Source: Enterococcus sulfureus ATCC 49903 (GTDB lineage: Bacteria > Bacillota > Bacilli > Lactobacillales > Enterococcaceae). Taken from it: DNA of 64,000 nt. This document shows positions 16,634 through 24,939 of this stretch, piece after piece; position 1 is the first letter of the stretch; each line of letters starts with the position of its first letter. The stretch is taken from positions 620,001 through 684,000 of the forward strand of contig NZ_ASWO01000001.1 in NCBI RefSeq assembly GCF_000407605.1, written 5' to 3'. The position numbers and the translations under genes were made by a program. Below the pieces are notes generated by a model that did not search any database, had not been told where the DNA came from, and worked only from the letters and a program-made list of their open reading frames with translations.

Positions 16634-17659
16634 TTATTGATTCATTTGTTGAATACCTGTTTCTAAAATTTGAATCTGTAATAATGTTTCTGCATTTGTG
16701 GTTACTTTTGCTTTTCCATTTATAATCGCTTCGTATACATCCTCATAAACTCGACTATAATCTCCAACTTCAGAAACTACTTTTTCTTCTCTGTAATCGT
16801 TGTACTCGTCTAGATAAGTTAGTATTCCATAATGTTCAGGTAAATCGATACCAAAATGTTCATTATCTGGCATATAAAATAATTTAAGATGTTCTTCTTG
16901 GCGATCTTTAGTCTGTTTAATAAACATACCTTTTTTACCATACACTACAAAACTAGGACGTTCTTTAATTCTAAAATAACTAGATTTAATTGATACTTTC
17001 ATCTGATCATAAAATAAATCTAAATCAAAATAATCATTCATTCGATTTTTTCCTAAAAGTTGTCGTACTTCATAATGAATCTGATCTGGTTGACCAAAAT
17101 AAGAAAGTACTTGATCAATCGTATGACAAGCATGACCATAAAGATAACTCGTATCGATTGAATATTTGTCGACACTTTCTGGTATCTCTGGCCGAAAATA
17201 ATCATAATGCATTTCAACCTCTAAAATATCTCCCAAATTACCACTCTCAATCACCTTTTGAACAGTCAAAAAATCTGAATCATAGCGTCTATTTTGGTAA
17301 CACTGAACAAATAATCCTTTTGCTTCAGCCAATTCGAATAATTCTTTTGCTTCACTTGAAGTTTCGGTAAATGGTTTTTCAATCAATACATTTTTTCCAT
17401 GTTCAAAAACTTCTTTTCCTATTTTGTAATGTGTTGCACTTGGAGTAGCCACAACTACCAATTGAATTTCTGGATCACTATAGATATCTTCAATATTTGT
17501 TGTATACGTGATGCCTCCTACTTTTTTCCATGTATTTTTTATTGTTGGTGCATAAATAGTTTTAACATTAATTTTATCTTTAAGTTTTGTAGAAAACGGC
17601 AAATGGTATCGATTAGTACTTTTCCCATTTCCAATATAAGCAATCGTTAGTACTGACAT
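16634..17659 (-). CDS. Gfo/Idh/MocA-family oxidoreductase
   Basis: NAD(P)-dependent sugar or inositol-type dehydrogenase, 341 residues. An N-terminal Rossmann fold (MSVLTIAYIGNGKSTNRYHLPF, VVVATPSATHYKIGKEVFEHG, then the EKP motif in VLIEKPFTET) is followed by a C-terminal beta-sheet domain with YGHACHTIDQVLSYFG. GGAGG seven bases upstream favours the ATG at 17659 over earlier ATGs. It is 40 bases after a second, distinct family member and probably in one operon with it. The substrate is unknown. Confidence 0.9.
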   Translation of the reverse strand: MSVLTIAYIGNGKSTNRYHLPFSTKLKDKINVKTIYAPTIKNTWKKVGGITYTTNIEDIYSDPEIQLVVVATPSATHYKIGKEVFEHGKNVLIEKPFTETSSEAKELFELAEAKGLFVQCYQNRRYDSDFLTVQKVIESGNLGDILEVEMHYDYFRPEIPESVDKYSIDTSYLYGHACHTIDQVLSYFGQPDQIHYEVRQLLGKNRMNDYFDLDLFYDQMKVSIKSSYFRIKERPSFVVYGKKGMFIKQTKDRQEEHLKLFYMPDNEHFGIDLPEHYGILTYLDEYNDYREEKVVSEVGDYSRVYEDVYEAIINGKAKVTTNAETLLQIQILETGIQQMNQ

Positions 17660-17699
17660 ATTCATTCCTCCAGATTTCATATTATAAATTTTTTCATTT

Positions 17700-18671
17700 T
17701 CAACGAAGATCGGCACTTTTCAATGCTAAATCTATGACTTCCATCACTAATTTAGAATGTTGCATGCGTTGTCTCGCTAAATCGCGATTATTTTCTAAGA
17801 TAATTTTTGCAAATTGTTTAAATTCTTCATACATACGATGCTCATGTACATTATAATTAAATTCCTCTGCAGCTTGTGTTTGAGCTTGCTTGGTATAACT
17901 CCGCACCATATTTGTTGGACCATTCACTACAATAGCACCGTTTGTTCCTTGAATCGTGGAACGAATATCAGCCGAACTATCTTTTGCACCAATACAAGTA
18001 ACTTTAGTCGTACCATAATCTAATATTAGAACTCCTGATGTATCTACACCATGCTCGATATTAGCTAAATACTGAACAGATAAAGGTCTACCCATTAATC
18101 CTATAACAAAATGAATATTATAAATATTGATATCCATCAATGCGCCACCACCCTTTTTAGGATCAAAAGCAGGCAATATAATCCCTTTTTTAAATTGATC
18201 ATATCTAGAAGAATATTGAGAATAATTGCATTCAATAATCTTTAAATCTCCAATATTGGATAAGTCTTTTTGAATCATTTTATAATTGGACAAATATTGA
18301 TTTGTAATAGCTTCAATCAAAATAACATTTTTTTCTTCAGCCAATTCTTCTAACTTCGATAATTCTTCTAACGATAATGTGAACGGTTTTTCACAGATAA
18401 CATTTTTATCTTTTTCTAATGCTTTTTTAGCGAATATGTAGTGTAAATGATTCGGTAACGCAATATACACAGTATCAATTGTTTCGTTATTTAGACACTC
18501 ATCAAAATCCGTATAGATTGCATGAATCGAGTACCTAGTTTGTAACTCTTTCATTGTCTCTAAATCTTGCTCTACACCAATAATTGCTTTTAATTCAATT
18601 TCTGGAATACTCTCTACCATTATTAAAAAATCTTTTACAATCATTCCAGCACCTAAAATAGCTAATTTCAT
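17700..18671 (-). CDS. Gfo/Idh/MocA-family oxidoreductase
   Basis: Second NAD(P)-dependent oxidoreductase, 323 residues, clearly different from its downstream neighbour. The Rossmann domain starts MKLAILGAGMIVKDF and contains VYIALPNHLHYIFAKKAL and the EKP motif in VICEKPFTLS. The C-terminal domain contains GGGALMDINIYNIHFVIGLMG. It is first in the leftward pair, with a control region shared with the divergent RpiR gene. Two oxidoreductases in a row suggest sequential oxidation and reduction of one sugar, but no transporter or kinase is nearby. Confidence 0.9.
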   Translation of the reverse strand: MKLAILGAGMIVKDFLIMVESIPEIELKAIIGVEQDLETMKELQTRYSIHAIYTDFDECLNNETIDTVYIALPNHLHYIFAKKALEKDKNVICEKPFTLSLEELSKLEELAEEKNVILIEAITNQYLSNYKMIQKDLSNIGDLKIIECNYSQYSSRYDQFKKGIILPAFDPKKGGGALMDINIYNIHFVIGLMGRPLSVQYLANIEHGVDTSGVLILDYGTTKVTCIGAKDSSADIRSTIQGTNGAIVVNGPTNMVRSYTKQAQTQAAEEFNYNVHEHRMYEEFKQFAKIILENNRDLARQRMQHSKLVMEVIDLALKSADLR

Positions 18672-18770
18672 CGTTTATTGCTCCATTCCTGATATCTAAT
18701 ATTCTTTGGGGTAAATTTACTATACTGCTAGACTATTTGATTAGATATACTTATTCATCTTTAAGGTAAA

Positions 18771-18825
18771 ATTGTTCACTAAACAAAATCATAAGCGAAA
18801 ATTTATGAACATTTTGTTCAACAAT
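18771..18825. promoter_or_regulatory. Inverted repeats between Gfo/Idh and RpiR genes (candidate operator)
   Basis: ATTGTTCACTAAACAAAAT at 18771-18789 is mirrored by ATTTTGTTCAACAAT at 18811-18825. Each resembles TTGTT-N-AACAA. This suits a dimeric SIS-type regulator acting on the divergent genes. Inference from symmetry. Confidence 0.45.
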
Positions 18826-18969
18826 CACATTAGACTATAAAACTTAAAGAACCTGAATCACTTGTCTAAAAAAGATCAGTACTAGCTAAACTAGCTTTTC
18901 TAGAATGGATTTTTATCGTCTTTTTCGTATAGAATAGAAAGTAATAAAGGATAAGAGGTGGAATAATTG

Positions 18970-19848
18970 ATGTTAATTTTAGATAAATTAAAAAATCTTG
19001 AAGGATTTACCAATACAGAGAAATATTTAGCTCATTATATCAACGATCATCTAGAAACGGTCATCACACTGAATATTGAACAATTAGCTGAACGAACCCA
19101 CATGTCCCATTCTTCTATTGTACGATTTGCTAAAAAACTGGGATATAATGGATTTAAAACTTTTAAATTAGCGCTTTTAGAAGCCTTTCACAGTAAGCAA
19201 CATACATTGGATACAATAGATGCTAATTTTCCATTTCAAGAATCCGATGACTCATTAGAAGTTGCAGAAAATATTTCAAATCTTTATATCAATACGATTA
19301 AGCGCACTCAAGCCCAATTATCAAAAAAAAAACTCAATGATGCTGTAGATCTTATTTTAAAAGCAAAAAAAATTTTTCTCTTTGCTCGAGGAGACTCACA
19401 AATTCGAGCAAGAAGTTTTCAAAATAAGTTAATGAAAATCAGTATTTTCTCGTTTATCGCAGAAGAATACGCTGATGAGTCTTGGATAGCGGCAAATGTC
19501 ACAGATGAAGATTGTGCAATTTTTTTATCTTATAGTGGTGAGACTCCATTTTATGATCAATTTATACAACATTTTTTCGATCAAGGTATTTCAACTATTG
19601 TATTAACTGGAAATACAAATTCAAGATTGAAACAAATGGCAACTGTAAGCTTAGTCAGCGTTCAAGAAGAACTTTCTTTCTTTAAAATTGGTACCTTTGC
19701 TTCTCAAATTTCTTTTGAGTATTTACTGGACACACTTTTTTCACTGATTTATTCACGGAATTATACGAAACATTTAATAGATTTAACAGAAAAAAACGAG
19801 CTGTTAAACAAAGGAACTTTGTCTCATAAATATGAGAAAAACAATTAA
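18970..19848 (+). CDS. MurR/RpiR-family transcriptional regulator
   Basis: Second RpiR regulator in this module, 292 residues. The helix-turn-helix is at about 1-75 (FTNTEKYLAHYINDHLETV, LNIEQLAERTHMSHSSIVRF, AKKLGYNGFKTFKLALLEAF). The SIS domain is at about 125-265 (KIFLFARGDSQIRARSFQNKL, CAIFLSYSGETPFYDQFIQHF). GAGGTGG eight bases upstream supports ATG 18970; a TTG three bases earlier is possible. It diverges from the Gfo/Idh pair and is its likely regulator. Confidence 0.9.
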   Translation: MLILDKLKNLEGFTNTEKYLAHYINDHLETVITLNIEQLAERTHMSHSSIVRFAKKLGYNGFKTFKLALLEAFHSKQHTLDTIDANFPFQESDDSLEVAENISNLYINTIKRTQAQLSKKKLNDAVDLILKAKKIFLFARGDSQIRARSFQNKLMKISIFSFIAEEYADESWIAANVTDEDCAIFLSYSGETPFYDQFIQHFFDQGISTIVLTGNTNSRLKQMATVSLVSVQEELSFFKIGTFASQISFEYLLDTLFSLIYSRNYTKHLIDLTEKNELLNKGTLSHKYEKNN

Positions 19849-19860
19849 TTATTAACTATA

Positions 19861-19900
19861 AAAATAGACCAATCACTCATGAGAATGATTGGTCTTCATG
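19861..19900 (+). terminator. Palindromic hairpin, copy 3 of 3
   Basis: Arms GACCAATCACTCAT and GAGAATGATTGGTC (19867-19894) with a short T tail, directly after the RpiR gene. Almost identical to copies 1 and 2. Confidence 0.7.
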
Positions 19901-20082
19901 GATATAATATATAGATGAAATATCTTTTGCCACATTAATAATTTTCTCTTTATATTTTTGAAAGAAATTTAGATATTACTACTCAATACAGCAAATTTGC
20001 TGTATTATTTAAATAAAGAAAAGCGTTATCCAGACACTCTATTTGACATTACTGTATATTGGATTATAAAGGAGTGATTGTA

Positions 20083-20262
20083 ATGAGTACTCTATGGTTA
20101 ACTTTATCTCTTGTTATAGTTGTGATTGGTGCGTATTTTTTCTATGGAATTTTCGCTATGCAATTAGGAAATATGATACGAGTTAAACGTGAAACTGGCC
20201 TGACATACAGATCGCAAATTTCTGTTTCTTGGAGTGAATTTACGAAAAAATTCAAACATTAA
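20083..20262 (+). CDS. Small single-segment membrane protein
   Basis: A 59-residue protein with one hydrophobic segment (about 3-28; LWLTLSLVIVVIGAYFFYGI) and a polar, basic C-terminal tail. AAAGGAGTG six bases before ATG 20083 decides the start; an upstream ATG at 20059 has no site. A terminator hairpin follows. Not recognised as a family; it could be a membrane peptide of regulatory type. Confidence 0.6.
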   Translation: MSTLWLTLSLVIVVIGAYFFYGIFAMQLGNMIRVKRETGLTYRSQISVSWSEFTKKFKH

Positions 20263-20329
20263 TTTGGAGTTGTTTCTTGCTTAAAATCACATATATTTTA
20301 ACCTTTTTGTGAAAATTTTTAGTTGATAA

Positions 20330-20364
20330 GCAATCTTAATCATTAAGACTGCTTATTTTTATAT
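20330..20364 (+). terminator. Terminator after small membrane gene
   Basis: Arms GATAAGCAATCTTAAT and ATTAAGACTGCTTAT followed by T-rich DNA. The stretch to 20520 also has an open frame for a hydrophobic peptide (FWIFLGLFVYSIFSSQ and onwards, stop at 20520) but without any start codon or ribosome site, so I treat it as a remnant. Confidence 0.6.
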
Positions 20365-20622
20365 TTAAGACGTTTTGGATTTTCTTAGGACTATTTGTAT
20401 ACAGTATTTTTTCTTCTCAAAAAGAGACAGTATTATTTCGGTTTTCACTTGTATGTTTGATTCTATACATTTATTTTATTTTTATAGAATACAACAAAAT
20501 TAAGAATAAAAAGAAATAGACCATCTAATAGACATTTCAAATTTAGATTAGTGTTTCCTCTTATCTTTCCTCAAACCGTTTATTCAGTTTTTTTGGATAT
20601 TACAGGCTTCTGTCACACCCTT

Positions 20623-21270
20623 TTATATCTCATAAAAGTAAATACATACTTCTGACTCTGGGTGAAATATGCTACCTTTATCAAAATTCTCAACACCATT
20701 TATACTCACTCTATAAACAATACCTTTTTTAGCAAAAAGTGCATAAAAAGGTTTTTTAGTAGCTTCCTCTCTGATATTAATAAAGCCAGATTGTTCAAAT
20801 GAACTTTTAACATCCAATAACTGGTTATCTATCATTTCTGAAGAGGCTTTTGATAGAGATACCCAATTTTTTGAAAGAATTTTTTGCATTCTAGTTGCGA
20901 TATTATCCATAAATACTTTTGGAATAGTCGAATCATTATTATCAGAATATATCCAATATTTCCCGGTTAAATTACCATGGTCATAAAAGTCTCCTGAGAA
21001 ATTCCAATCTGATAGACCACTATTTGATTTTACATTGCACTTGATTTCCAAACCATTAATTTCAGTAATTTGTAATCTTTTAATTCCTTTGGTAGATTCT
21101 ATGCATATCTTTTTGAAAACTTCTTAATCAAAGCCTTTTGAATATTTAATAGGCTTATTTTTTCTTTCTTTAGTTTTTTTACTGTCGTATTTAATCCATC
21201 CATAAATAGCTGCAGTAGCTAAGGTTCCTCCGATCAATAACTCCCAAAAACTAACATCATCATTATCCAT
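20623..21270 (-). pseudogene. Membrane-anchored protein of unknown function, interrupted by an in-frame TAA
   Basis: An ATG at 21270 with AGGAGA upstream opens a frame of 48 codons: MDNDDVSFWELLIGG, a membrane segment, then a basic linker ending YSKGFD. It stops at TAA 21124-21126. The same frame then continues without another stop to 20623 (EVFKKICIESTKG, then GLSDWNFSGDFYDHGNLTGKYW, ending VCIYFYEI). Without the TAA this would be one 215-residue protein with an N-terminal anchor and a soluble C-terminal domain. The distal part has no good start of its own. Family not recognised. The next gene upstream is also membrane-anchored. Confidence 0.65.
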
Positions 21271-21461
21271 TTTATTTTCTCCTATTCTAAAACTATAACT
21301 GTTTATCTTCTCTAGCGTAAAAAAATTTATTGAAGATATCCATTTTTTGATATTCTCCTAATTTCTGATAATTTGTGACCATCTTTTATAAGGATAATAA
21401 TACTCATTGCGTTTTTGACACTTAATAATAGTTCGTTAACTATTGGAAAATTATCTTCATT

Positions 21462-22733
21462 TTAAATTTTATTCGATGGCAAATAATAAACTTTTCCTTC
21501 TTTAGATATTAATTGGACATCTTGATTATAGTAATCTGAATGATCCATATATTGACTATCTTCGTTAGATTTCTGATTTTGAATGGATTGAACTAATTCA
21601 CTTGAAACTTCTACATAATTTAACTCTTTGTTTATCATGCCCGGAATATAATGAAATACCTTATCTATTCCCTCGCGTTCTCTTCTACTTTTAGAAATAT
21701 CGATATATAATCTTTCTATTGCATTGTCATGCCAACTTTGTAGCTTATTATTTAATTCCTTAGATTGATCAGCATATATTTTGTACAAGGCCTCAGATTG
21801 TTCCCTAGTTTTAACTCCTAAGTTTAAAGTGTATTGCAATTCTGATATAGTCGATAACATTTTTAATAGTATTTTTTGATAGTCGTACCATTTTTGAATG
21901 TCTAATACTTGCTTTTCGTACTCTTCATAATTCGAAACTTCCGCATTAATGATTCCATCGATTTCTAGATTGGCTCGAGCTAGATTTTTTGTACAGTCAC
22001 TTTCCAAAAGAATAAGTTTAGCTATTGATGATTTACGTAGCTCTTCATTTTCTATGTTTTCCATTTTAAAATCAGTCAATACTTTTATTTGAGTCACTAA
22101 ACTAATAATCGAGCTACGATATTTATTATTTTCTATAGTTAAAATTTTATCTAAACTAGATTGGATTCCATCTAATTGATTATTTATCTGTGTCATATAA
22201 TATTGTCCAACTATCACTGAAGCGATAGCCATAACTCCTGCTATCGAATTAGCCGATAGCATCATACCGTTTGATGAATCAACTGCTTCTAAATTAGCAT
22301 GTCCTTTAATCCCATTTGCACCATGAAATATTCCTCGTTTTGCACCAGATAAAGAACTAGAATTTGCCAATGTAGCTCCATCAGGAATAATTGCTCTATA
22401 TAAAGTGTCACCACTAGTTTGCAGTGCTCCCACTATATTAGATGTAGCTGTTCCTGCGTTAATTAGTCCAGGAATCAGCATATTAATACGAGTTAATAAT
22501 TGACTATCCTTTACCTCTATCAATTTGTCCTCTTCTAATTTATAAGTTTGAGATAATTTCTCAATATTGATAGTAAACTCTTCTTTTTTTGTTTCATCTC
22601 TTTTCGACAGTTTATGTTCAGTTGCTTTTTCAATCTGTCCAGTTAAATTTTCTCTTTTATTATCTTTACGTAATAATAAAATCAATAAAATTCCTATTAT
22701 TATAACTAGCATAGGCACAAGCATAATTACCAT
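21462..22733 (-). CDS. Membrane-anchored coiled-coil protein, unknown function
   Basis: A 423-residue protein that I do not recognise. An N-terminal membrane segment (about 2-22) is followed by a charged region. Next comes a Gly/Ala/Ser-rich stretch (about 85-150; GALQTSGDTLYRAIIPDGAT, SLSGAKRGIFHGANGIKGH) and a second hydrophobic stretch (about 160-180; SANSIAGVMAIASVIVGQYY). A long helical, probably coiled-coil region (about 185-370) and a polar tail complete it. The base composition is AT-rich. It lies between rlmH and the interrupted membrane-anchored gene on the same strand; the two may form a unit. Confidence 0.7.
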   Translation of the reverse strand: MVIMLVPMLVIIIGILLILLLRKDNKRENLTGQIEKATEHKLSKRDETKKEEFTINIEKLSQTYKLEEDKLIEVKDSQLLTRINMLIPGLINAGTATSNIVGALQTSGDTLYRAIIPDGATLANSSSLSGAKRGIFHGANGIKGHANLEAVDSSNGMMLSANSIAGVMAIASVIVGQYYMTQINNQLDGIQSSLDKILTIENNKYRSSIISLVTQIKVLTDFKMENIENEELRKSSIAKLILLESDCTKNLARANLEIDGIINAEVSNYEEYEKQVLDIQKWYDYQKILLKMLSTISELQYTLNLGVKTREQSEALYKIYADQSKELNNKLQSWHDNAIERLYIDISKSRREREGIDKVFHYIPGMINKELNYVEVSSELVQSIQNQKSNEDSQYMDHSDYYNQDVQLISKEGKVYYLPSNKI

Positions 22734-22810
22734 ATAATTTTCTCCTTAATAGATACCTTCCACAAAAATAGTGATATCTATTTCAATTTATAATATCAAT
22801 GTTAATTATA

Positions 22811-22844
22811 CCAAAAAACCGCATCATTTATGATACGGTTCGTT
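22811..22844 (-). terminator. rlmH terminator overlapping its stop codon
   Basis: Arms AACCGTATCAT and ATGATGCGGTT around AA, followed by T6. The left arm is the last codons of rlmH. Confidence 0.7.
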
Positions 22845-23303
22845 TTTATTGATGCGAAACGCGCGGTAGATCTGTTCGACTAGAATCAAGCGCATCAATT
22901 GATGTGGATACGTCATTTTTCCAAATGAGATCTGTGCTTGGCTGCGTTTTAACACGGTATCGCTTAGTCCCAATGATCCTCCAATGATAAAGACGAGGTT
23001 ACTTTTGCCTTGAATCGCAAGTTGATCGAGTTGTTTGGCAAAAGCTTCACTCGAAGGATTTTGTCCATTGATCGCTAACGCGTAGACATACTCTTGTTCT
23101 TTGACTTTAGCTAAGATGCGTTCACCTTCTTTTTCTTTGACTTGGAGCATTTCGGCTTCGCTTAAATTTTCTGGTGCTTTTTCGTCTGGTACTTCGATCA
23201 AATCGATTTTACAATAACTTTTTAGACGTTTCGTATATTCTTGGATTCCTGCGACTAAATATTTTTCTTTTAATTTTCCGACAGTAATAATTTTGATATT
23301 CAT
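22824..23303 (-). CDS. rlmH: 23S rRNA (pseudouridine1915-N3)-methyltransferase RlmH
   Basis: SPOUT-class methyltransferase of 159 residues, the usual length. It methylates pseudouridine 1915 in helix 69 of 23S rRNA, using S-adenosylmethionine. The start is [15 protein letters not shown], and the knot region contains [13 protein letters not shown]. It ends [17 protein letters not shown], the classical C-terminus. AAAGGAG before ATG 23303 decides the start. In staphylococci the same 3' end is the SCC attachment site. Here accessory genes lie directly beyond it, but no recombinase is seen. Confidence 0.96.
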   Translation of the reverse strand: MNIKIITVGKLKEKYLVAGIQEYTKRLKSYCKIDLIEVPDEKAPENLSEAEMLQVKEKEGERILAKVKEQEYVYALAINGQNPSSEAFAKQLDQLAIQGKSNLVFIIGGSLGLSDTVLKRSQAQISFGKMTYPHQLMRLILVEQIYRAFRINKNEPYHK

Positions 23304-23387
23304 ATTAAGCTCTCCTTTGATAGTTTCAACTTTATTATACACGATTTTTTTTCGTCTGATTTTGTATAAAAAATAGAACGAATGTTT

Positions 23388-23461
23388 GTATCCACAGCCT
23401 AAAAAGAGTTATCCACAATTTGTGGATAACTCTTCTAATTTTTTACATACTTTGTGGAATT
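23388..23461. promoter_or_regulatory. Cluster of DnaA-box-like sites between rlmH and htrA
   Basis: Two perfect DnaA boxes face each other: TTATCCACA (23409-23417) and TGTGGATAA (23421-23429). They sit inside a 29-base dyad with 14-base arms (AGAGTTATCCACAA and its complement) and a one-base centre. A one-mismatch box (GTATCCACA, 23388-23396) and a weaker TGTGGAATT (about 23453) flank it. The centre is too short for a normal RNA hairpin loop, so a protein-binding dyad is more likely than a terminator. Confidence 0.65.
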
Positions 23462-23596
23462 TTTCGTAAATTATTCAATTGTTTCACAGTCTTTGATCCC
23501 AAGTTCTTCATATTTTGTTCAAACTCTTAAAGTAGACTAAACGTAATGAATAAGATTATACTATTGATAAGATCAATAGATGGGAGGACTTTATAG

Positions 23597-24898
23597 ATGG
23601 AACAACAACCAAAAAAATCATCCATGATCCAAAAAGTTGGTATCGGTTTACTAAGTGGTGTAATCGGTGGTGCATTAAGCTTTGGCGGATTATATCTTGC
23701 AACAGGTTCAAATTCTTCTAACTCGACTACGGTGACGAATACTGCGACAAATAATTCGGGTAGTACAAACGTAAGTAACGTAAAATACAATGTAACCAGT
23801 GATGTGACACAAGCTGTGGAAAAAGTCCAAGGTGCTGTAGTGTCGATCATCAATTTACAATCAAATAATTTAAACGATCAATACAATGGTCTATTTGGTA
23901 ATAATAATCAAAATGGGAATAACTCTGGTTCTACTGATGAAAGCAATCTTGAGACTGCCAGTGAAGGTAGTGGTGTCATCTACAAAAAAGATGGAAAAAC
24001 TGCCTATATCGTGACCAATAATCACGTAGTCGAAGGGCAAAGTGAACTAGAAGTATTATTAGCTGATGGAACAAAAGTCAAAGCTGAACTTGTTGGAACA
24101 GATGCTTACACAGATTTAGCCGTATTAAAAATCGATTCAGATAAAGTGACTACGGTCGCAGATTTCGGTGATTCTGCAAGCCTTAAAGTCGGTGAACCTG
24201 CAATCGCGATTGGTTCTCCATTAGGTTCTGAATACGCAAACTCTGTAACAGAAGGGATCATCTCTTCATTAAACCGTCAAGTAACCAGTACAAATGATGA
24301 AGGTCAAGAAGTCAATATCAATGCGATTCAAACCGATGCGGCGATCAATCCAGGAAACTCTGGTGGTCCATTGATCAACATCAAAGGCCAAGTTATCGGG
24401 ATCAACTCAAGTAAAATTGCAAGTTCTGGTACGACTAGTGGTGTTAGCGTAGAAGGAATGGGCTTTGCGATTCCAAGTAACGACGTGGTAACGGTCATCA
24501 ACCAATTAGAGAAAAATGGTAAGATCAGCCGTCCTGCTTTAGGGGTATCGATGTATGACCTAAGCTCGATTTCTTCTGAGCAACAAGAACAAGTCCTAAA
24601 AGTGCCAAGCTCAGTAAAAAGTGGTGTAGTTATTTTAAGTGTAGCCAACGGAACACCTGCTGAAAAAGCTGGTCTTGAAAAATATGATGTGATCACAAAA
24701 ATCGATGGCCAAGAGATCTCAAATACAACAGAATTACGTGCAGCTCTCTATAAAAAAACAGTCGGCGATACAATGGAAATCACCTTCTATCGTGGCGATC
24801 AAGAAAAAACAGTTACCGTGGAATTAAGTGTCGATCAATCGATCTTAAACCAATCCAATAGCAATTCAAATTCAAACAATATGATGCCCGGTCAATAA
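23597..24898 (+). CDS. htrA: HtrA/DegP-like membrane-anchored serine protease
   Basis: Surface quality-control protease of 433 residues. An N-terminal anchor (about 12-36) is followed by a Ser/Asn/Thr-rich linker. The trypsin-like domain (about 65-300) has the triad His143 (TNNHVVEG), Asp173 (YTDLAV) and Ser255 (GNSGGPL). One PDZ domain follows (about 325-415; GVVILSVANGTPAEKAGLEK), then a Ser/Asn-rich tail. GGGAGG lies about ten bases before the ATG. It is divergent from rlmH across a DnaA-box cluster, an arrangement that recalls streptococcal htrA near the origin, but dnaA is absent here. Confidence 0.96.
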   Translation: MEQQPKKSSMIQKVGIGLLSGVIGGALSFGGLYLATGSNSSNSTTVTNTATNNSGSTNVSNVKYNVTSDVTQAVEKVQGAVVSIINLQSNNLNDQYNGLFGNNNQNGNNSGSTDESNLETASEGSGVIYKKDGKTAYIVTNNHVVEGQSELEVLLADGTKVKAELVGTDAYTDLAVLKIDSDKVTTVADFGDSASLKVGEPAIAIGSPLGSEYANSVTEGIISSLNRQVTSTNDEGQEVNINAIQTDAAINPGNSGGPLINIKGQVIGINSSKIASSGTTSGVSVEGMGFAIPSNDVVTVINQLEKNGKISRPALGVSMYDLSSISSEQQEQVLKVPSSVKSGVVILSVANGTPAEKAGLEKYDVITKIDGQEISNTTELRAALYKKTVGDTMEITFYRGDQEKTVTVELSVDQSILNQSNSNSNSNNMMPGQ

Positions 24899-24939
24899 AA
24901 AATAACCACCACTCATTTAGAAGTGGTGGTTATTTTTTA
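24899..24939. terminator. Terminator between htrA and MFS gene
   Basis: Arms AATAACCACCACT and AGTGGTGGTTATT with loop CATTTAGA, followed by T-rich sequence. The loop CACTCATTTAGAA also occurs in hairpin copy 2 at about 13530. Confidence 0.8.

Noticed and set aside
11141-19900. A CRISPR-like repeat series
   Set aside because: The three copies are kilobases apart, each next to a gene end, with no regular spacers or cas genes.
20385-20520. Hydrophobic reading frame of about 45 codons on the + strand
   Set aside because: No start codon or ribosome site and it overlaps a terminator region; treated as a remnant.
22811-22844. An SCC-type cassette at rlmH
   Set aside because: No ccr recombinase genes and no second attachment sequence found in the window, so only the likeness of the site is reported.
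23388-23461. A complete chromosomal origin at the DnaA-box cluster
   Set aside because: No dnaA, dnaN, AT-rich unwinding element array or rpmH neighbourhood is present; the boxes alone do not make an origin.
24328-24696. Long open frame opposite htrA
   Set aside because: A mirror of the strongly conserved protease gene; no ribosome site and no plausible protein.
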